A DNA stretch of 64,000 bases, taken from Zasmidium citrigriseum. Its lineage: Eukaryota > Ascomycota > Dothideomycetes > Mycosphaerellales > Mycosphaerellaceae. The stretch spans positions 1 through 64,000 of the forward strand of contig NHNW01000077.1 of NCBI GenBank assembly GCA_002786025.1. The letters are read 5' to 3'. Each line of letters starts with the position of its first letter. Position 1 is the stretch's first letter. Below, in pieces: positions 23,973 through 35,143 of this stretch. Made by a program: the position numbers and the translations under genes. Under the pieces are notes generated by a model. The model saw only the letters and a program-made list of their open reading frames with translations, was not told where the DNA came from and made no database searches.

Positions 23973-24606
23973 TGTGAGTCGAGGAAGCTGATGGCTTTGG
24001 ATGATGGGCACTGAAAAGGAGATGCACTTAAAGCATTTATACACAACATTGTCAGCGACTGACTTCGATCGTTCAGACTCATGTCTCAAGTTGACATGGT
24101 GGTGATGCGCTCAAATTCCCAGCCTGATCTAGCGTATGATTGCATACAGACTCGCTCCTTCCGCTTTGGGTAACTGCCCAGAAAATTTCCAACTTCAGAC
24201 TCGTGCGTCTTTCTTGGTTTGTGCCAGCATGGATATAGGCTCGCTCCATGATGTGAAAATGTCGCTGAGTCAGTCCTGCGTGGCTGAATCTATCTTGGCT
24301 CAAGTAATGTGTCATCTGTTAGTTGTCGGAGGCACGTCCCGCATGCACTTGGCATCGGCCGCATGCGATGAGCTTCAACGATCCCTCGCTTGCGAGCAGC
24401 GATGCAGTGAGCTTTACTTCTGAGGGAATGGGAATGCGAACGATGCAACTATGATCCGTCGGCATGAATGAACCGTCGGTCTCAGTGCGTGCAGTGTCAA
24501 TCGACCAAAACCCTCATGGCATCATAGCTACAGACCTACCAACTTTCCAACGATACGATGCACGCTCAACACTTCTCGTCTGCAGATTTCGGATTGCTGT
24601 GTCGAG
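23973..24606. other. Intergenic, no supported gene
   Basis: Promoter side of the ABM-domain gene and 3' flank of the cupin gene. The frames present are short and unrecognised. Confidence 0.4.
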
Positions 24607-25222
24607 CTAGTACCACAATTTGTTGTTGACCTTCAGCCCATGTTCCTGGCAATGCTCCAAATACATGCGCCAAAAACTGAAGCCATCCATCGTCTCACGA
24701 AGCGTATTATCATCGTTGAAGAACTCAATGGATCCTGTCACATCAAAGATGACCTCCGAGTTCTCACCCATGTAAAGCGTATGGATCGTGCCTGGCATCT
24801 CGGTGACATAGTCGCCCTTGTTGCCCTGTCGGAAATGGTCAGTCATGCAAAAAAACCTAGCCTATCATCGTTGCACATACGACCCAATCATACTCATGAT
24901 ATCCCCACGGTCCAGCAATCGTGTATGCTCGAACCTCACCTCGATGGCGATGCTTGCCAAGCTCAGCGTGAGGCCCGGTCTTCAGCTTGATGATGTAGCA
25001 GCCCTTGCGGTTCTCCATACGGAGGATCTTGACGTAGATTGTGCCGGTCCAGTGGTACCAGCAAGTGTCTTCTTCGCCGTTGATGTAGACATCCGGAGCG
25101 CCGTATTCGTCGGCGAGGCCGAGTTCTGTGTTTTCGTTTTGCTTCACTCGATCGAGTGGGACGTCTTTCTTGGTTGCTGTGGGAGCATGTTGGGGTCTCT
25201 CTTCAACGACTGCGGGCGCCAT
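24607..25222 (-). CDS. Cupin-fold dioxygenase-like protein (2,4'-dihydroxyacetophenone dioxygenase type)
   Basis: Exons 25,222-24,881 and 24,825-24,607 (55-bp intron) give 186 residues with ATG at MAPAVVEERP. The frame upstream of this ATG is open but contains no earlier ATG. The metal-binding cupin core is visible: AELGKHRHRGEVRAYT supplies two His and a Glu, and VTEMPGTIHTLYMGEN supplies the C-terminal His. EVIFDVTGSIEFFNDDNT matches the segment shared by ChrR-like cupins annotated as 2,4'-dihydroxyacetophenone dioxygenases, which cleave aryl ketones with non-heme iron. There is no signal peptide, so it is probably cytosolic. It is transcribed divergently from the dehydrogenase at 25,755, which hints at a joint catabolic role. 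Confidence 0.82.
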
Positions 25223-25754
25223 ATTAATGTTTCGCTGTGGAGTATGAGAGAATGACAACGTGTGACGAAAAATAGATGAAGTTGACTGTCAGCAAGACGG
25301 ATTCTGCTTACCATCTGACCCTCTCTTATACAGGTGATCTCGTCGATAAACTCACCTATCTTCACCAACCCCGCAATCCCAGACATGCACTTCCGCTGGT
25401 CGAGAACGAACTGTCGCGAGACGTCCTCCTTGTATACAAGGATGCCGTTCGACCGCTTTGACTGTATTTGGTATGGTGCTGTAGGTTGTACTAGTACCTG
25501 CGTACGAAACAGGCCGCCACATCATCACAGCCCGCAGAAGGTATGTGCGGGGGCCAGTCGAAATGCTTTCTCGAATATTGGAGGATGCAAAGCTGCTGAG
25601 ACTCGTCTCGAGGCTTTGAAGATCTCAGACTTTGTTCGAGATCGTGAGAAATCGGGCCAAGCGGCAGTACTGGAGCAGCAGAGTCGGAAATCTTGTGCAT
25701 TGTCCCTCTCTTTTACCAGGCGAAGTGTTGTCATCTCAATAAAGCACCAGCAAC
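25223..25754. promoter_or_regulatory. Divergent intergenic region between cupin and dehydrogenase genes
   Basis: 532 bp separate the two ATGs, so both promoters must lie here. I see no strong TATA box and no gene. It is a plausible shared regulatory region. Confidence 0.45.
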
Positions 25755-27226
25755 ATGGCGGGCACGATGAAGGCGGTGCGATTCCACGCAGCCAAAGATA
25801 TCCGGGTTGATGAGGTCCCAGTCCCAGAAGTCAAGCCAGGCTGGGTGAGGGTAAAGCCTGCGTTTTGTGGGATCTGTGGCAGGTAAATCAAGTCTGAGCT
25901 GCCCCAAGCCTATTAGTATTCCAGCTGAAAGACGCTTAGTGATCTCCATGAATACCTTGATGGACCCCATATCATCCCGCCAAATGGGCAGCCACATAGT
26001 ATGACAGGCGAGAGCCCACCCGTGACTCTCGGACATGAGTTCAGCGGAATCGTCGAGCAAGTTGGCGAAGGCGTGTCGACATTGAAACCTGGAGACAAAG
26101 TATGCGTTCAGCCAACAATTTACGATGGCGACTGCCGCGCCTGTCTGCGAGGCCTGACCAATTCGTGCGACTCGTTTGGATTCATTGGCCTGTCCGGATG
26201 GGGAGGCGGTATGGGTGAGTATACTTGTGCTCCGGCAGAGTATGTGAAGAAGCTTCCAGACGACATGCCTCTTGACCTGGGCGCCCTTGTCGAGCCGCTT
26301 GCAGTAGGCTGGCATGTAAGCATAAGATGAGTGAGCCAAGAAGCACAGTGCGAAGCTGATACGAGTTGTAGGCAGTCGCTACCTCACCGTACAAAGATGG
26401 AGATGATGTTCTCGTTCTTGGTGGAGGTCCCATTGGTCTTTGTGTCGTTCTCGCGCTGCTGGCCAAGGGATGTAAGAAGATCATCGTCTCTGAAGTGAGT
26501 CTCGCATCTACTTCGCAAAGAGTATCCTGATAGCCTGGGCAGGTTTCCAAGCGGCGACGAGAGTTCGCACAGTCTTTCGGTGCACACTTCGTGATCGATC
26601 CCCAACAGTTCGACATCGTACAAGCCTCGAAGGATCTGACGAAGGGCCAAGGTGTAAGCTTTTGAGTGATCCGCCATGTACGGAGCTGATCTGTTGCAGG
26701 TGGACGTTTGCTTCGATGCGGCCGGCGTTCAGATGGGAGTCGATGGAGGCTTGCAGGCGGTGAAGCCTCGTGAGTGCTCAATATTCCTTCCGTTGCTCGT
26801 GGTTCGTGGACTAATCGAAACCTGTACAGGCGGCACATTTGTCAACATTGCACTCTGGGGTGCCAAAAGAGTCGCCTTGGACATGAACGTCATGCTCTTT
26901 GGCGAGAGGAGGTATATGGCTGGTGCGTTGAGAACCATCCCCGCCATTGACCCGAGCTGACGATGCCCAGTCGTCACCTACATCGGCGACGATTTCGAAC
27001 AAGTGATTGAGGCCATTCATAGTGGCCGCATGAAGCCGCACGGCATGATCACCAAAGTCATCGTGAGCACGCTTGTGAGATATGATCCAGGACTCGTCTG
27101 ACGTGGAAGCAGAGACCCGATGAGGTAGCCGAGGAAGGGTTCAAGGCCTTGACGGATGACAAGGACAATCAAGTCAAGATTCTGGTGGACATGTCCAAGG
27201 CAGCGGAGGTGGTAGCAGACGCTTAG
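25755..27226 (+). CDS. Zinc-dependent medium-chain dehydrogenase ((R,R)-butanediol/polyol dehydrogenase-like)
   Basis: NAD(P)-dependent oxidation of a secondary alcohol such as 2,3-butanediol, in the cytosol. Eight exons (25,755-25,882; 25,940-26,315; 26,372-26,494; 26,543-26,653; 26,700-26,769; 26,830-26,922; 26,971-27,062; 27,113-27,226) give 368 residues. Zinc ligands are seen in CGICGSDLHEY (residues 38 on) and GHEFSG. The structural-zinc loop reads DGDCRACLRGLTNSC, with Asp where many relatives have the first Cys. GFIGLSGWGGG is typical of fungal butanediol dehydrogenases. The Rossmann motif is VLVLGGGPIGL. Seven introns in 1.1 kb of coding sequence is dense for this window. A second ATG four codons in (MKAVRF) is an equally common start. 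Confidence 0.92.
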
Positions 27227-27327
27227 ACTGCCCGCAAGACAGGAGCGCTGTGAAGTCCAGTGAGTTAGAACCAGCTTAACTCAATCGGTAAAGCAAAACA
27301 TACATTCAATCGATGTCCGTCCCAGCA

Positions 27328-28152
27328 TTACTGTGCTGGCTGATCGAGTTCCCGTTTCCGAGCCAGACCAAACACATACTGCCGTTCGCCGATATCTCTG
27401 ATCGTCCCATTGGCCATCTCGACAAACATGGACGCTGCCTCATCGCCCAGCTCGTCTCGAAGAGATCGCTCGCGCTCGATGATACCGTGCGCAGCTTTTC
27501 GTTGTTGAATCCTCCAACCTTCGACCTGTTCGTATGCCTCGATGATGAATCCGGCTTCTTCAAGTAGCGGCCTATGATCCTCAGCTTGCTCTGCAGACAA
27601 CCGAGAGCTGTATCCCTGCTGCTCCCATGTAGTGAACGCGAATTTGCCACCTGATTCCAGAACACGAAACATCTCTTTGAAGACTGCTGCTTTTTCCCGA
27701 ACATATAGCAAGACGTCCAAGCAAACAATCAGCGAGCATGTACTGTCCTGCAGGCCTGTACACGAGGCATCTGCGACCCAATACTCGGCTTCCAGCTCAG
27801 CTCGAGATGCATTCTCTCGGGCCAGCGTGATACTGGTGGGTGACAGGTCGATCCCGCAAGGTTTCATGTCCAAGTGACGTGCGAGGAAGAGACTGGTCAG
27901 GCCATGGCCGCAGCCCACGTCGAGCAAAGTGCAGTCTTGCTGGTCTTTCCTTGCGGAGGCCATAACCCGGTCGAGGACTGTTGAGGGGTAGAAGCCATCC
28001 GGTCTTGCACCTTCTGCATATTCCGGGCCATATGCGTCACGCCAGATCTCGTCCAGGATCTTGCTTCGGAAGCGGGCGTGGTTGAAGATGTCGAAGGTTG
28101 CAGCAATGTCGAGCATTCTTGCGAGCTCTGGAGGTGAAGCGAATGAAGACAT
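27328..28152 (-). CDS. Class I SAM-dependent methyltransferase
   Basis: A single-exon 274-residue protein. The ATG at 28,152 (MSSFASPPEL) was preferred to the open frame upstream, which has no good ATG. Motif I, TLLDVGCGHGLTSLFLAR, binds S-adenosylmethionine. GIDLSPTSITLARENA supplies the acidic ribose ligand, and SLIVCLDVLLYVREKAAVFKE plus LESGGKFAFTTWE are motifs II-III of the UbiE/Coq5-like fold. There is no signal peptide. The acceptor molecule is unknown; similar proteins act on small metabolites. It lies tail-to-tail with the dehydrogenase, 101 bp apart. Confidence 0.85.
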   Translation of the reverse strand: MSSFASPPELARMLDIAATFDIFNHARFRSKILDEIWRDAYGPEYAEGARPDGFYPSTVLDRVMASARKDQQDCTLLDVGCGHGLTSLFLARHLDMKPCGIDLSPTSITLARENASRAELEAEYWVADASCTGLQDSTCSLIVCLDVLLYVREKAAVFKEMFRVLESGGKFAFTTWEQQGYSSRLSAEQAEDHRPLLEEAGFIIEAYEQVEGWRIQQRKAAHGIIERERSLRDELGDEAASMFVEMANGTIRDIGERQYVFGLARKRELDQPAQ

Positions 28153-28599
28153 AATGGCAGGATACACAGACGGGAAGGTGAAGAGTCCAATTCGATGCTG
28201 CTGATGACCATCATTCAGGGCACAAAAGTGAAGGAATATCCAGCCCTCGGGTATGTGAGTGTGTAAGCGTGATCGCTTCTCCTGCAAAGCGAAACACTGG
28301 CCGACTTGACATGACGAATACTTGACCTTTCAATAGCCAATTGGCTCGGCTGTTTGATGACCGCCTGTGGTGGATGACGATTAGCTTGTGGCGGAAGAAG
28401 TTGAAGATGAGACTGCGTGAGGGAGCGGATGTTTGTAGAGTTGCAACGGCGAACTATATCGATGCATAGTGTGTACGTATGGTCCGCCGTAGTCATCGGG
28501 AAATCAAATTTCCGCGTTCCTCCTCACTCTCCCGCATCCTCCGTCCGTCCTCCCACCTTCATCCACCTCACATCCATCAAATGAGGGCTACTTGGCTGT
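28153..28599. other. Intergenic, no supported gene
   Basis: Upstream region of the methyltransferase gene and 3' flank of the GH79-like gene. No recognisable protein is encoded. Confidence 0.4.
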
Positions 28600-30296
28600 C
28601 TACGACAAGTACACGATGGCCACAGAACTATCCGGCAATGGCACCTGAGCCATTCCCTCTGTTACCCGGACCTGTATCGACGTGTTTTGGACATTGGTCT
28701 TCTCTTTGCCCAGCGTTGAGTACGGCCACTGGCTTCCACCGAAAGTTGTCTGGCTGGCATTCTGCGCTGCACCTGCTGGGTTGGTGAGGTACCGGACGCT
28801 GACTGTTGAGACTGTTGTTGGAATGTCGCTGACGGTAATGTTGGGCGCCGGCCGAGATGTGCCGTCCGACTCATCCCAGTACTGCAAGTTCAACAGGGCA
28901 ATGCGGTGCGGAGTACTGCCGTTGTACGCAACATACGCAGCAAACGTCGAAGCGTCGCGGCCTCCAGTCGAAGTGATTTGCTGAACAGCAGTATTGCCTC
29001 CGGGGCCGCCGATGAACTCCGACGCCGTGAGAAGAGCGTAGTATCCGGAATGAGTCTCCGCTTGAAAACCGCCACTCGTCGTTGGGATCCACAACGCCTG
29101 GTTCGATCCAAACACTTGCTCCCAATGGACTCTCTTCACCCCCAGCGTCATGGCGTACAGCATGAAGTCGACGCTGTAGAGCGCTGTCGCAAGCGAGGAC
29201 GAGAAGGTAAGATTGGCATTCCCGTTCAGGACGTTGAACTCATCCAGGACGTACTCTATCGCTCCACTGCGGTAGGTTGAGAAGAACTTCACTTCCTCGG
29301 CGATGGTGCTGTGTTCGAGATCATTGCCGTATGGTTCATTACATCCGGCAGCGAGCAGGCTCCGTTGCTGCAACGATACCAATGATCCGTGGCGATTTTG
29401 ATGTTGCCTTGGTCGAAACTGCTATGCTGGAAGAGATCTTCGATCGTCCAGTCTGTTGAACGAATATCTATCGACGCCGGGCCTGGCCCAGCGAACAACA
29501 TGGTCTTTGGATCGATGTTCAAAACAGAGGTGACGTTCTTTGCGATGGACTGGAATTGATCTGCGTAACTACCGCGGAAACGTCAGCACTTGGACAACGT
29601 TCGAGGTAGCCGCGGGACTTACATCGATGCGTTCATGGCCGATGGATCGCGATGCTGGCCAAACTCGTTGGGCTCGTTGCCGATCTCAATCGCTACGATG
29701 TTCTCCATGTGGATATCACTGACCATCGATCTGGCATCTTGAACAACTTGAGTGTCATTATACGGAAGCTGGGGCATGTACAGTGCATTTGAGGCAGACA
29801 GCGAGTGTGTCAGATTCCAGAACTGAGGACCGATCCTCGAAGATCCGCTCTGAGTGCTCGCAGGTGCTGGATATATCGGCTGCGTCAACGTGGGATCGTA
29901 CTTCGCTGAGTCGCTATCACATTTGTGTTAGAAGCCGGAAATGCCGACATCGAAATGGAATTCTCACGCGCTGTCTTCACCGACACGCAGCACTGGACGG
30001 CCTCCAGACCTGCTGAAGATGGCATTCAAAAGATTGATGCTGTACTGATTTGGTGAAGAGTCTGATGGGCTAGCTGTGAAGGAGAATTAGTTGGAGGGGA
30101 TCGTTAACTTGGTGTCTGACTTGCTTTGGGCAAAGTACGGAAAGGAGGTAAGTTCAATGCCCGTGTTCACGAAAGAGGAGCTGACTTTCACCGCTGCAGT
30201 CGGCGAGCTGGGGATTTGAACAGTTCTTTGGGCGAGACCTCTGGTCAACCAAAAGCCAAGCAAGGCCGTGACTGTAAAATCCCTCGTCTTGAACGT
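28600..30296 (-). pseudogene. GH79 beta-glucuronidase-like glycosidase, apparently damaged
   Basis: Members of GH79 release glucuronic acid from plant or proteoglycan sugars outside the cell. Coding pieces are 30,296-30,121, 30,069-29,968, 29,913-29,623 and 29,568-28,600, with introns of 51, 54 and 54 bp. Typical segments are NQYSINLLNA, AIEIGNEPNEF (acid/base Glu) and EYVLDEFNVL (nucleophile Glu), then the C-terminal beta domain. Two faults are visible. First, the signal-peptide-like start (FKTRDFTVTALLGFWLTRG) is preceded by ACG, not ATG, and a stop lies upstream in frame. Second, the frame shifts by one base between 29,379 and 29,309. A 71-bp intron (29,309-29,379) would restore the frame to 488 residues but would remove sequence that looks coding (MNHTAMISNT). 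So this is either a recent pseudogene or a gene with an unseen first exon and that extra intron. Confidence 0.7.
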
Positions 30297-30893
30297 TTTG
30301 CAGCTGTATGCTGAATCGAGGCAGAACGACTATGCAGAATTTATATGTCGATGCTTTGACTTTCTACAATCAGGAATTGGGAAGCCTTGCGAGCTTTTTA
30401 TAGACTCTCGTATAGCAGCCTTCACACTCGCTGCATTGACAGTCGAAGGACCGCAGAAGGACAGTTGCGCGAAGTGCAGCTGTTCAACTTGAGAATGGAG
30501 TTTTGCTCTGCTCTTAGCCAGCAAGACTGTCATAAACTTCTTTCGCTTGCTCCATTTCAAAGCAGGGTGCGAATCCGACATGTGGTGTCGCTCCTCGGCA
30601 ACACAACGCAGGTCGGTCGTCGTACTGGTCTGTGCCTGCTCAAAATTATGTACAGATCGCAAGGCTAACCGTGATGCAGTCAACAGCTCTGCAGTATGTG
30701 CGTTCGAACGAAGATTGGTTCTGGACAAGACCTGGGTCAACAGAAACGAGCGAAAGTTTCTCTCCATTTGTGTAATACGTGCTGGACTAACGATCGGCAG
30801 GGCAATTCAAGCAACGCATTGAAACGAGTGACGTCCTTTCCTCTTGCCTTCCCTTCCTCGATCTTGACGGTCCAGGATCAGCCTGTGATCGTC
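30297..30893. other. Intergenic, no supported gene
   Basis: A minus-strand frame at 30,767-30,330 gives 145 residues without recognisable features. If the GH79-like gene has an upstream first exon it would have to lie here, but I found no convincing ATG plus donor. Confidence 0.35.
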
Positions 30894-32592
30894 CTAGCGG
30901 GCAGCATAGGTCGAGTTCAGTGTGCCAAACTTGATGTTGGAAAAGATGACATTGCTGTTGGGATACTGGCGGATGACATCGGCAGGAACACCAGAAGTCG
31001 TCGGACAAGTCCCACGAGCAACGCCAATGGCCGTGGCCGGGCGGTCAGTTGGGTAGTTGGAGTCGAGCCACAGCATACGAGCAGCGTAATCAACCCAGAT
31101 GGACATGACGAGGACCATGCCGTCGGTCATGTCTCTCCCGGTCGCTGCAAGGCCACCGTTGGAGCCGAAATCGTTGGTATCGCCGGTCGCTTGCTTGTTC
31201 TGGGTGCAGAATTGCTCGGTGATTTGGTTGGTGGCAGTGACGCCTGGGACGTTGGTTGTCGATTGTTGGATGACTCTGCCGTTTTGGACGTAGATCCTGC
31301 GGATGGCAGTCAATGTCCCCGTCGCCGTGTTGTCGTTCGTGATGAATTGCGTAACGACGGTCATCTTCTGCTGGGAGTTCACGGTGTTACCACTCCCAGG
31401 ACCATACTGTAGCTACATGTTAGTCTTGATATTGTTTTTGAAGATGATTGAACTTACGAAAGTGCGGTTGTCTGATTGGAAAGAGCAATGTTAGCAGACA
31501 GTTTCTTGTACAAAGGGTTGTGATACTTACTCCACCTGTACGAATTGAAGTCACAGCCATCTTTGTCGCAGTATCCATTGTAGCGTTGATTCCCCACTCC
31601 GCAAGTGGTGTCTGAGTTGCATGGGCCGTTGGTCGTGCACGGGTGAGGCGTAAACGCAGTTGAGATGGAGTTGGCTTCCCAGATATCCATCTCGGTGCAG
31701 CACGACCCGACCGCTCCCGTGCCCGAGTTGGGATCGCCAGTGGATGGTGTCCAGCCGGCACTATTTGCCTGTACATGTGTTCAACGATTGATCGTGTGAT
31801 AAAGGCAACAAAAGAGATATCTCACCTTTCCAGCGATGAATTTCAAGTCTTGAGGACACTGTGCATCGCAGTAGCCTGTGCCGAACTGCAACAAATAAGC
31901 TATCTTCCGCAAAGAATGTTCGTTGATTTCAAGTCACTCTTACCTTTGCCCCAGCTCGGTTAGTTGGATACCTGGACATTCCGCCGTCGGCATCCATTTT
32001 GACAAAGTACAGTGCACCGTTCACTCCGCATGGCATGTTCGAGACGTCGACGTCGAAGGTGAATTCCATGCTGTTGGTGGTCAGCAAGATAATGGCCATG
32101 TTTCGTACTTGCTTCTCATGCACTCACTTCTTCAGCTTGAACATCTCGTAGTTGTTGCCATTGGCGAGGTAGACACGGGATCTATAAAAGCGTCAATCTT
32201 ATGTAGAAGATCCTTGTAGAGTTGGCAGGATACCCGACGTTGGCTCCAGTCACAAGCTTGAGATTGAGCGAGTTGCCACTGCTTTGAATGCCGTATGTTC
32301 CCGTGTAGTCAGCGCCCTCGAGAGCACAGTTATTTGTGCAAGTGGTGGGATCTGGGCAGAGGGCCGAGTTCCAGGTGTTGCCGGTGTAGCAGTTGGTGTA
32401 TCCGCCCACGTTGTGCACCCAACGCCAGTTGGAATCAAGCACAACGGCAGTATTGACGGTGCTACATCCAGACGATGTGCATCTCTGGTAGCTCAGCGGC
32501 GGATGGTTCTCGGGAGTGCTGGTTCCTGCTTGCTGTCCGCGAACGGCTGCCGCGAGGCTGAGAAGCGTTGGGAGGATCTTGGACAGAGTCAT
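30894..32592 (-). CDS. GH7 cellobiohydrolase (reducing-end cellulase), no cellulose-binding module
   Basis: Secreted processive cellulase that releases cellobiose from cellulose chain ends. Seven exons (32,592-32,234; 32,181-32,128; 32,070-31,944; 31,885-31,826; 31,768-31,531; 31,471-31,458; 31,406-30,894) give 454 residues; the sixth exon is only 14 bp. A signal peptide ([19 protein letters not shown]) ends at [10 protein letters not shown], the usual mature GH7 start. The catalytic motif EMDIWEAN provides nucleophile, Asp and acid/base. [18 protein letters not shown] and the many Cys pairs match the family. The protein ends shortly after [11 protein letters not shown] with no Ser/Thr linker and no CBM1, so it is a catalytic domain alone. 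It is transcribed divergently from the GH5 endoglucanase gene. Confidence 0.96.
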
Positions 32593-33968
32593 TCTTGCGG
32601 AATCTCAAAGCTTGCAGTCTGACCTGGTGTTCCCCTTGAAAGCACATCGAGGGTTGTTTATATGCGAGCTGCCAAGTGTCCCATCTCTGGTCGAACCTTC
32701 ATCCGTCGGGGAACTTCCCGTAATGCCGTAGGGTTGGTCGACTGCCATCGCCGGAAAAGCGCACGATCATCCCACCATCAGCATTCCCTCGTGAAAAGTT
32801 TCCTCGCAAGCACTTGGACGAGCTACAAGAGCGTGCTCGTTGGGATCGGGTCAGTTATTACCCGCGTCGCTAGTATCGCTTCTAAACGAGACCGAAGTGT
32901 CGTTGGTCGGTTGATGGGCACGTTTGGTCCAATCGACCTTTCGACGAGGCCAACGTGTCAAAGATTTGATTGAAACTCTACAACCGAGCTGGAATTTGTT
33001 GTCACTCTGCACTGGAAGCGGCCCGGAGGTGAGGTGGCCGTCATATTTAGCTACTGCATGTCATTCAATAGTGCCTGCATATGATGCGGAGAGGAAATCT
33101 GGGGTGCATCGATCATATTACCGGGCGGTCTCGGTAGAGCGTAAGGCTGCCGGATAAATACCAGATATATTGAAAGGTCTACGTTAGCGGATACGCTCGG
33201 CTTTATTGTTCTGACTTGATTGGAGAGTTTCTGGGAGCCGACCTCTCAGCATATTCGACTGAGCTGATCATGTGGCCTGCTGCGATTAGCCGCGGTCTGC
33301 ATGTGATGTCGAACGAAGCATCTCGGTAGGATGACGGCCCGGGCAACAGACAGCCGTGCTTGGTGTAACATGCGTTCCTTCTTCTACGCCAAGATGTTCC
33401 TCGAGGCCAGGTGTCCTCTATCGCCATTCGTTTACTATGGCTCACATGGAGGTTGGAAGAAACATCTCTCGTATCCGTCCTGAAGCTTGGTCAGTCAGGG
33501 AGTCGCGCCCTCGCAAGGACGGACGATCTGAGGCTCTCTTCGTCGATCTCATTGGTATGGGGCATCGTGATGAGGGGTGAATCGAGAGATGATCGTCTTC
33601 GTACGCCGTACACAGAGTCGTCGACGAGGTCTAAGGGAAAGTCGAGACGGTGTCAACACTTGGCCGTAGAGAGTTCTTCTGAAGATCATGGCAGCCGTGT
33701 CGACTCTCGATTGGACAATTTGAACACCGACCATACTGGGTTGCTCACGGGAACATTCGGTACTGCTGTTCATTTCTCTCTTTGATGCGGATGCCCTCTT
33801 ACCGATGGTGTACCTTAGTCCAGCCACAATTCGTTGAGGCAGTCAGCTGAGCCCGTCCGCTATGAGGGTAGCATGACATAAAGGTGGAGCAGGAGCAGGG
33901 CAAGACGATCATTCTGTTCTTCCAGTCCCCAGAAATCTTGGAATCGAGAACGAGGCGACTCATCGGAC
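32593..33968. promoter_or_regulatory. Shared upstream region of divergent GH7 and GH5 cellulase genes
   Basis: 1,376 bp lie between the two start codons and no gene is supported inside. A CCGGAG hexamer at 33,023-33,028 fits the loose CreA consensus (SYGGRG), but such hexamers are common by chance. Joint control of the exo- and endo-cellulase from this region is an inference from the layout. Confidence 0.5.
32657..32662 (-). promoter_or_regulatory. TATA box candidate of the GH7 gene
   Basis: TATAAA on the minus strand, 65 bp upstream of the GH7 ATG, within ATATAAAC. Position and sequence fit a strong inducible fungal promoter. Confidence 0.55.
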
Positions 33969-35143
33969 ATGCTCATCCAAAGACTCTTGCCCCTAGTGGG
34001 CCTTGCCTCAGCCTTGTCACTCCCAACGCTCAGAGCACGGGCAAAGAAGTTTCAATTCTTTGGAGTCAATGAATCCGGTGCTCAATTCGGCGAGAACAAC
34101 CTTCCTGGAGTCTATGGCAGGGACTACATCTGGCCGGACCTTTCCACAATCCCCACGTTCATCAACGCTGGCTTCAATATCTTCCGGGTGAACTTCCAGA
34201 TGGAACGGCTCTCGCCATACGGTATGACTGGAGCTTTCAACTCCGCATACCTTGCGAACTTGACGCAAACGTGCAACACCATCACCAATGCAGGGGCATA
34301 TTGCATGATCGAGCCCCACAACTTTGGTCGATACTTTGGTCAAATCATCACCTCGACCAACGACTTCGGAATTTGGTGGGGAAGGCTGGCAGCGGAGTAC
34401 AAGTCTAACCCGAAGATTGTATTCGACATCAACAATGAGTACGTTTCCATCCCTTCAGACTGTGCACACAGGATTAATGTTCCTACTTTCAGGTTTCATG
34501 ACGAACCTGGCCAACTGGTGGCAGACCTCAACCAAGCCGCCATCAATGCCATTCGCGCGGCAGGTGCTACTTTGCAGTACATCACGCCAGAAGGCAACGC
34601 CTGGAGTGGAGCATGGTGAGTCACTTGTCCATATCGACTTCCCTTTGCTGATTAAAGTAGGACATGGACGACGGCTCAAGGCACCGACGGCAAGACCAAC
34701 GCTGAAACCATGGGTGCCCTCCACGACCCGGACAACAAACTCATCTATCAGATGCACCAATATCTCGACGTCGATGGCAGTGGCACTCATACTGAATGCG
34801 TCAACAATACCATTGGGAGCACTCGCCTTGTTGCGGCTACACAATGGCTGCGTGCCAATGGCAGGAAGGGTATCATCGGAGAGTTTGCCGGTGCCGTCAA
34901 CGGCGTCTGCGAAGCAGCAGTCCGAGATATGCTGGCCTACATGGCTGCCAACACGGATGTATGGACGGGAGCGATGTGGTGGGCTGCTGGGCCGTGGTGG
35001 TAGGTCTCGAAATTCTGATCCATATTTTGTGCCATAAGGAGGCGACTGATGGATCTTACAGGGGATCATACATGTTTTCGCTGGAGCCGAATGGTGGTCC
35101 AGCGTATCAGACCTATCTTCCGATCCTTGCGGTGGCGGCCTGA
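33969..35143 (+). CDS. GH5 endo-beta-1,4-glucanase (subfamily 5-like)
   Basis: Secreted endoglucanase cutting internal bonds of cellulose. Exons 33,969-34,438, 34,493-34,615, 34,661-34,999 and 35,062-35,143 give 337 residues with introns of 54, 45 and 62 bp. The signal peptide is [17 protein letters not shown]. The mature protein begins near [17 protein letters not shown], which is characteristic of fungal Cel5A. The acid/base Glu lies in [11 protein letters not shown] (the first intron splits its codon), the conserved His and Tyr lie in [15 protein letters not shown], and the nucleophile Glu lies in GIIGEFAG. There is no cellulose-binding module. The short last exon ([11 protein letters not shown]) matches the usual C-terminus. 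It partners the divergent GH7 gene in cellulose breakdown. Confidence 0.95.

Noticed and set aside
27255..27310. tRNA-like D-arm sequence (AGCTTAACTCAATCGGTAAAGC)
   Set aside because: No matching acceptor stem, anticodon arm or T-loop could be found around it.
29309..29379. 71-bp intron that restores the GH79 frame
   Set aside because: Splice signals are acceptable, but it would delete sequence that reads as conserved catalytic-domain coding sequence. It is kept only as an alternative in the gene entry.
30555..30590. T-loop-like GTGCGAATCC
   Set aside because: No cloverleaf can be built upstream of it.
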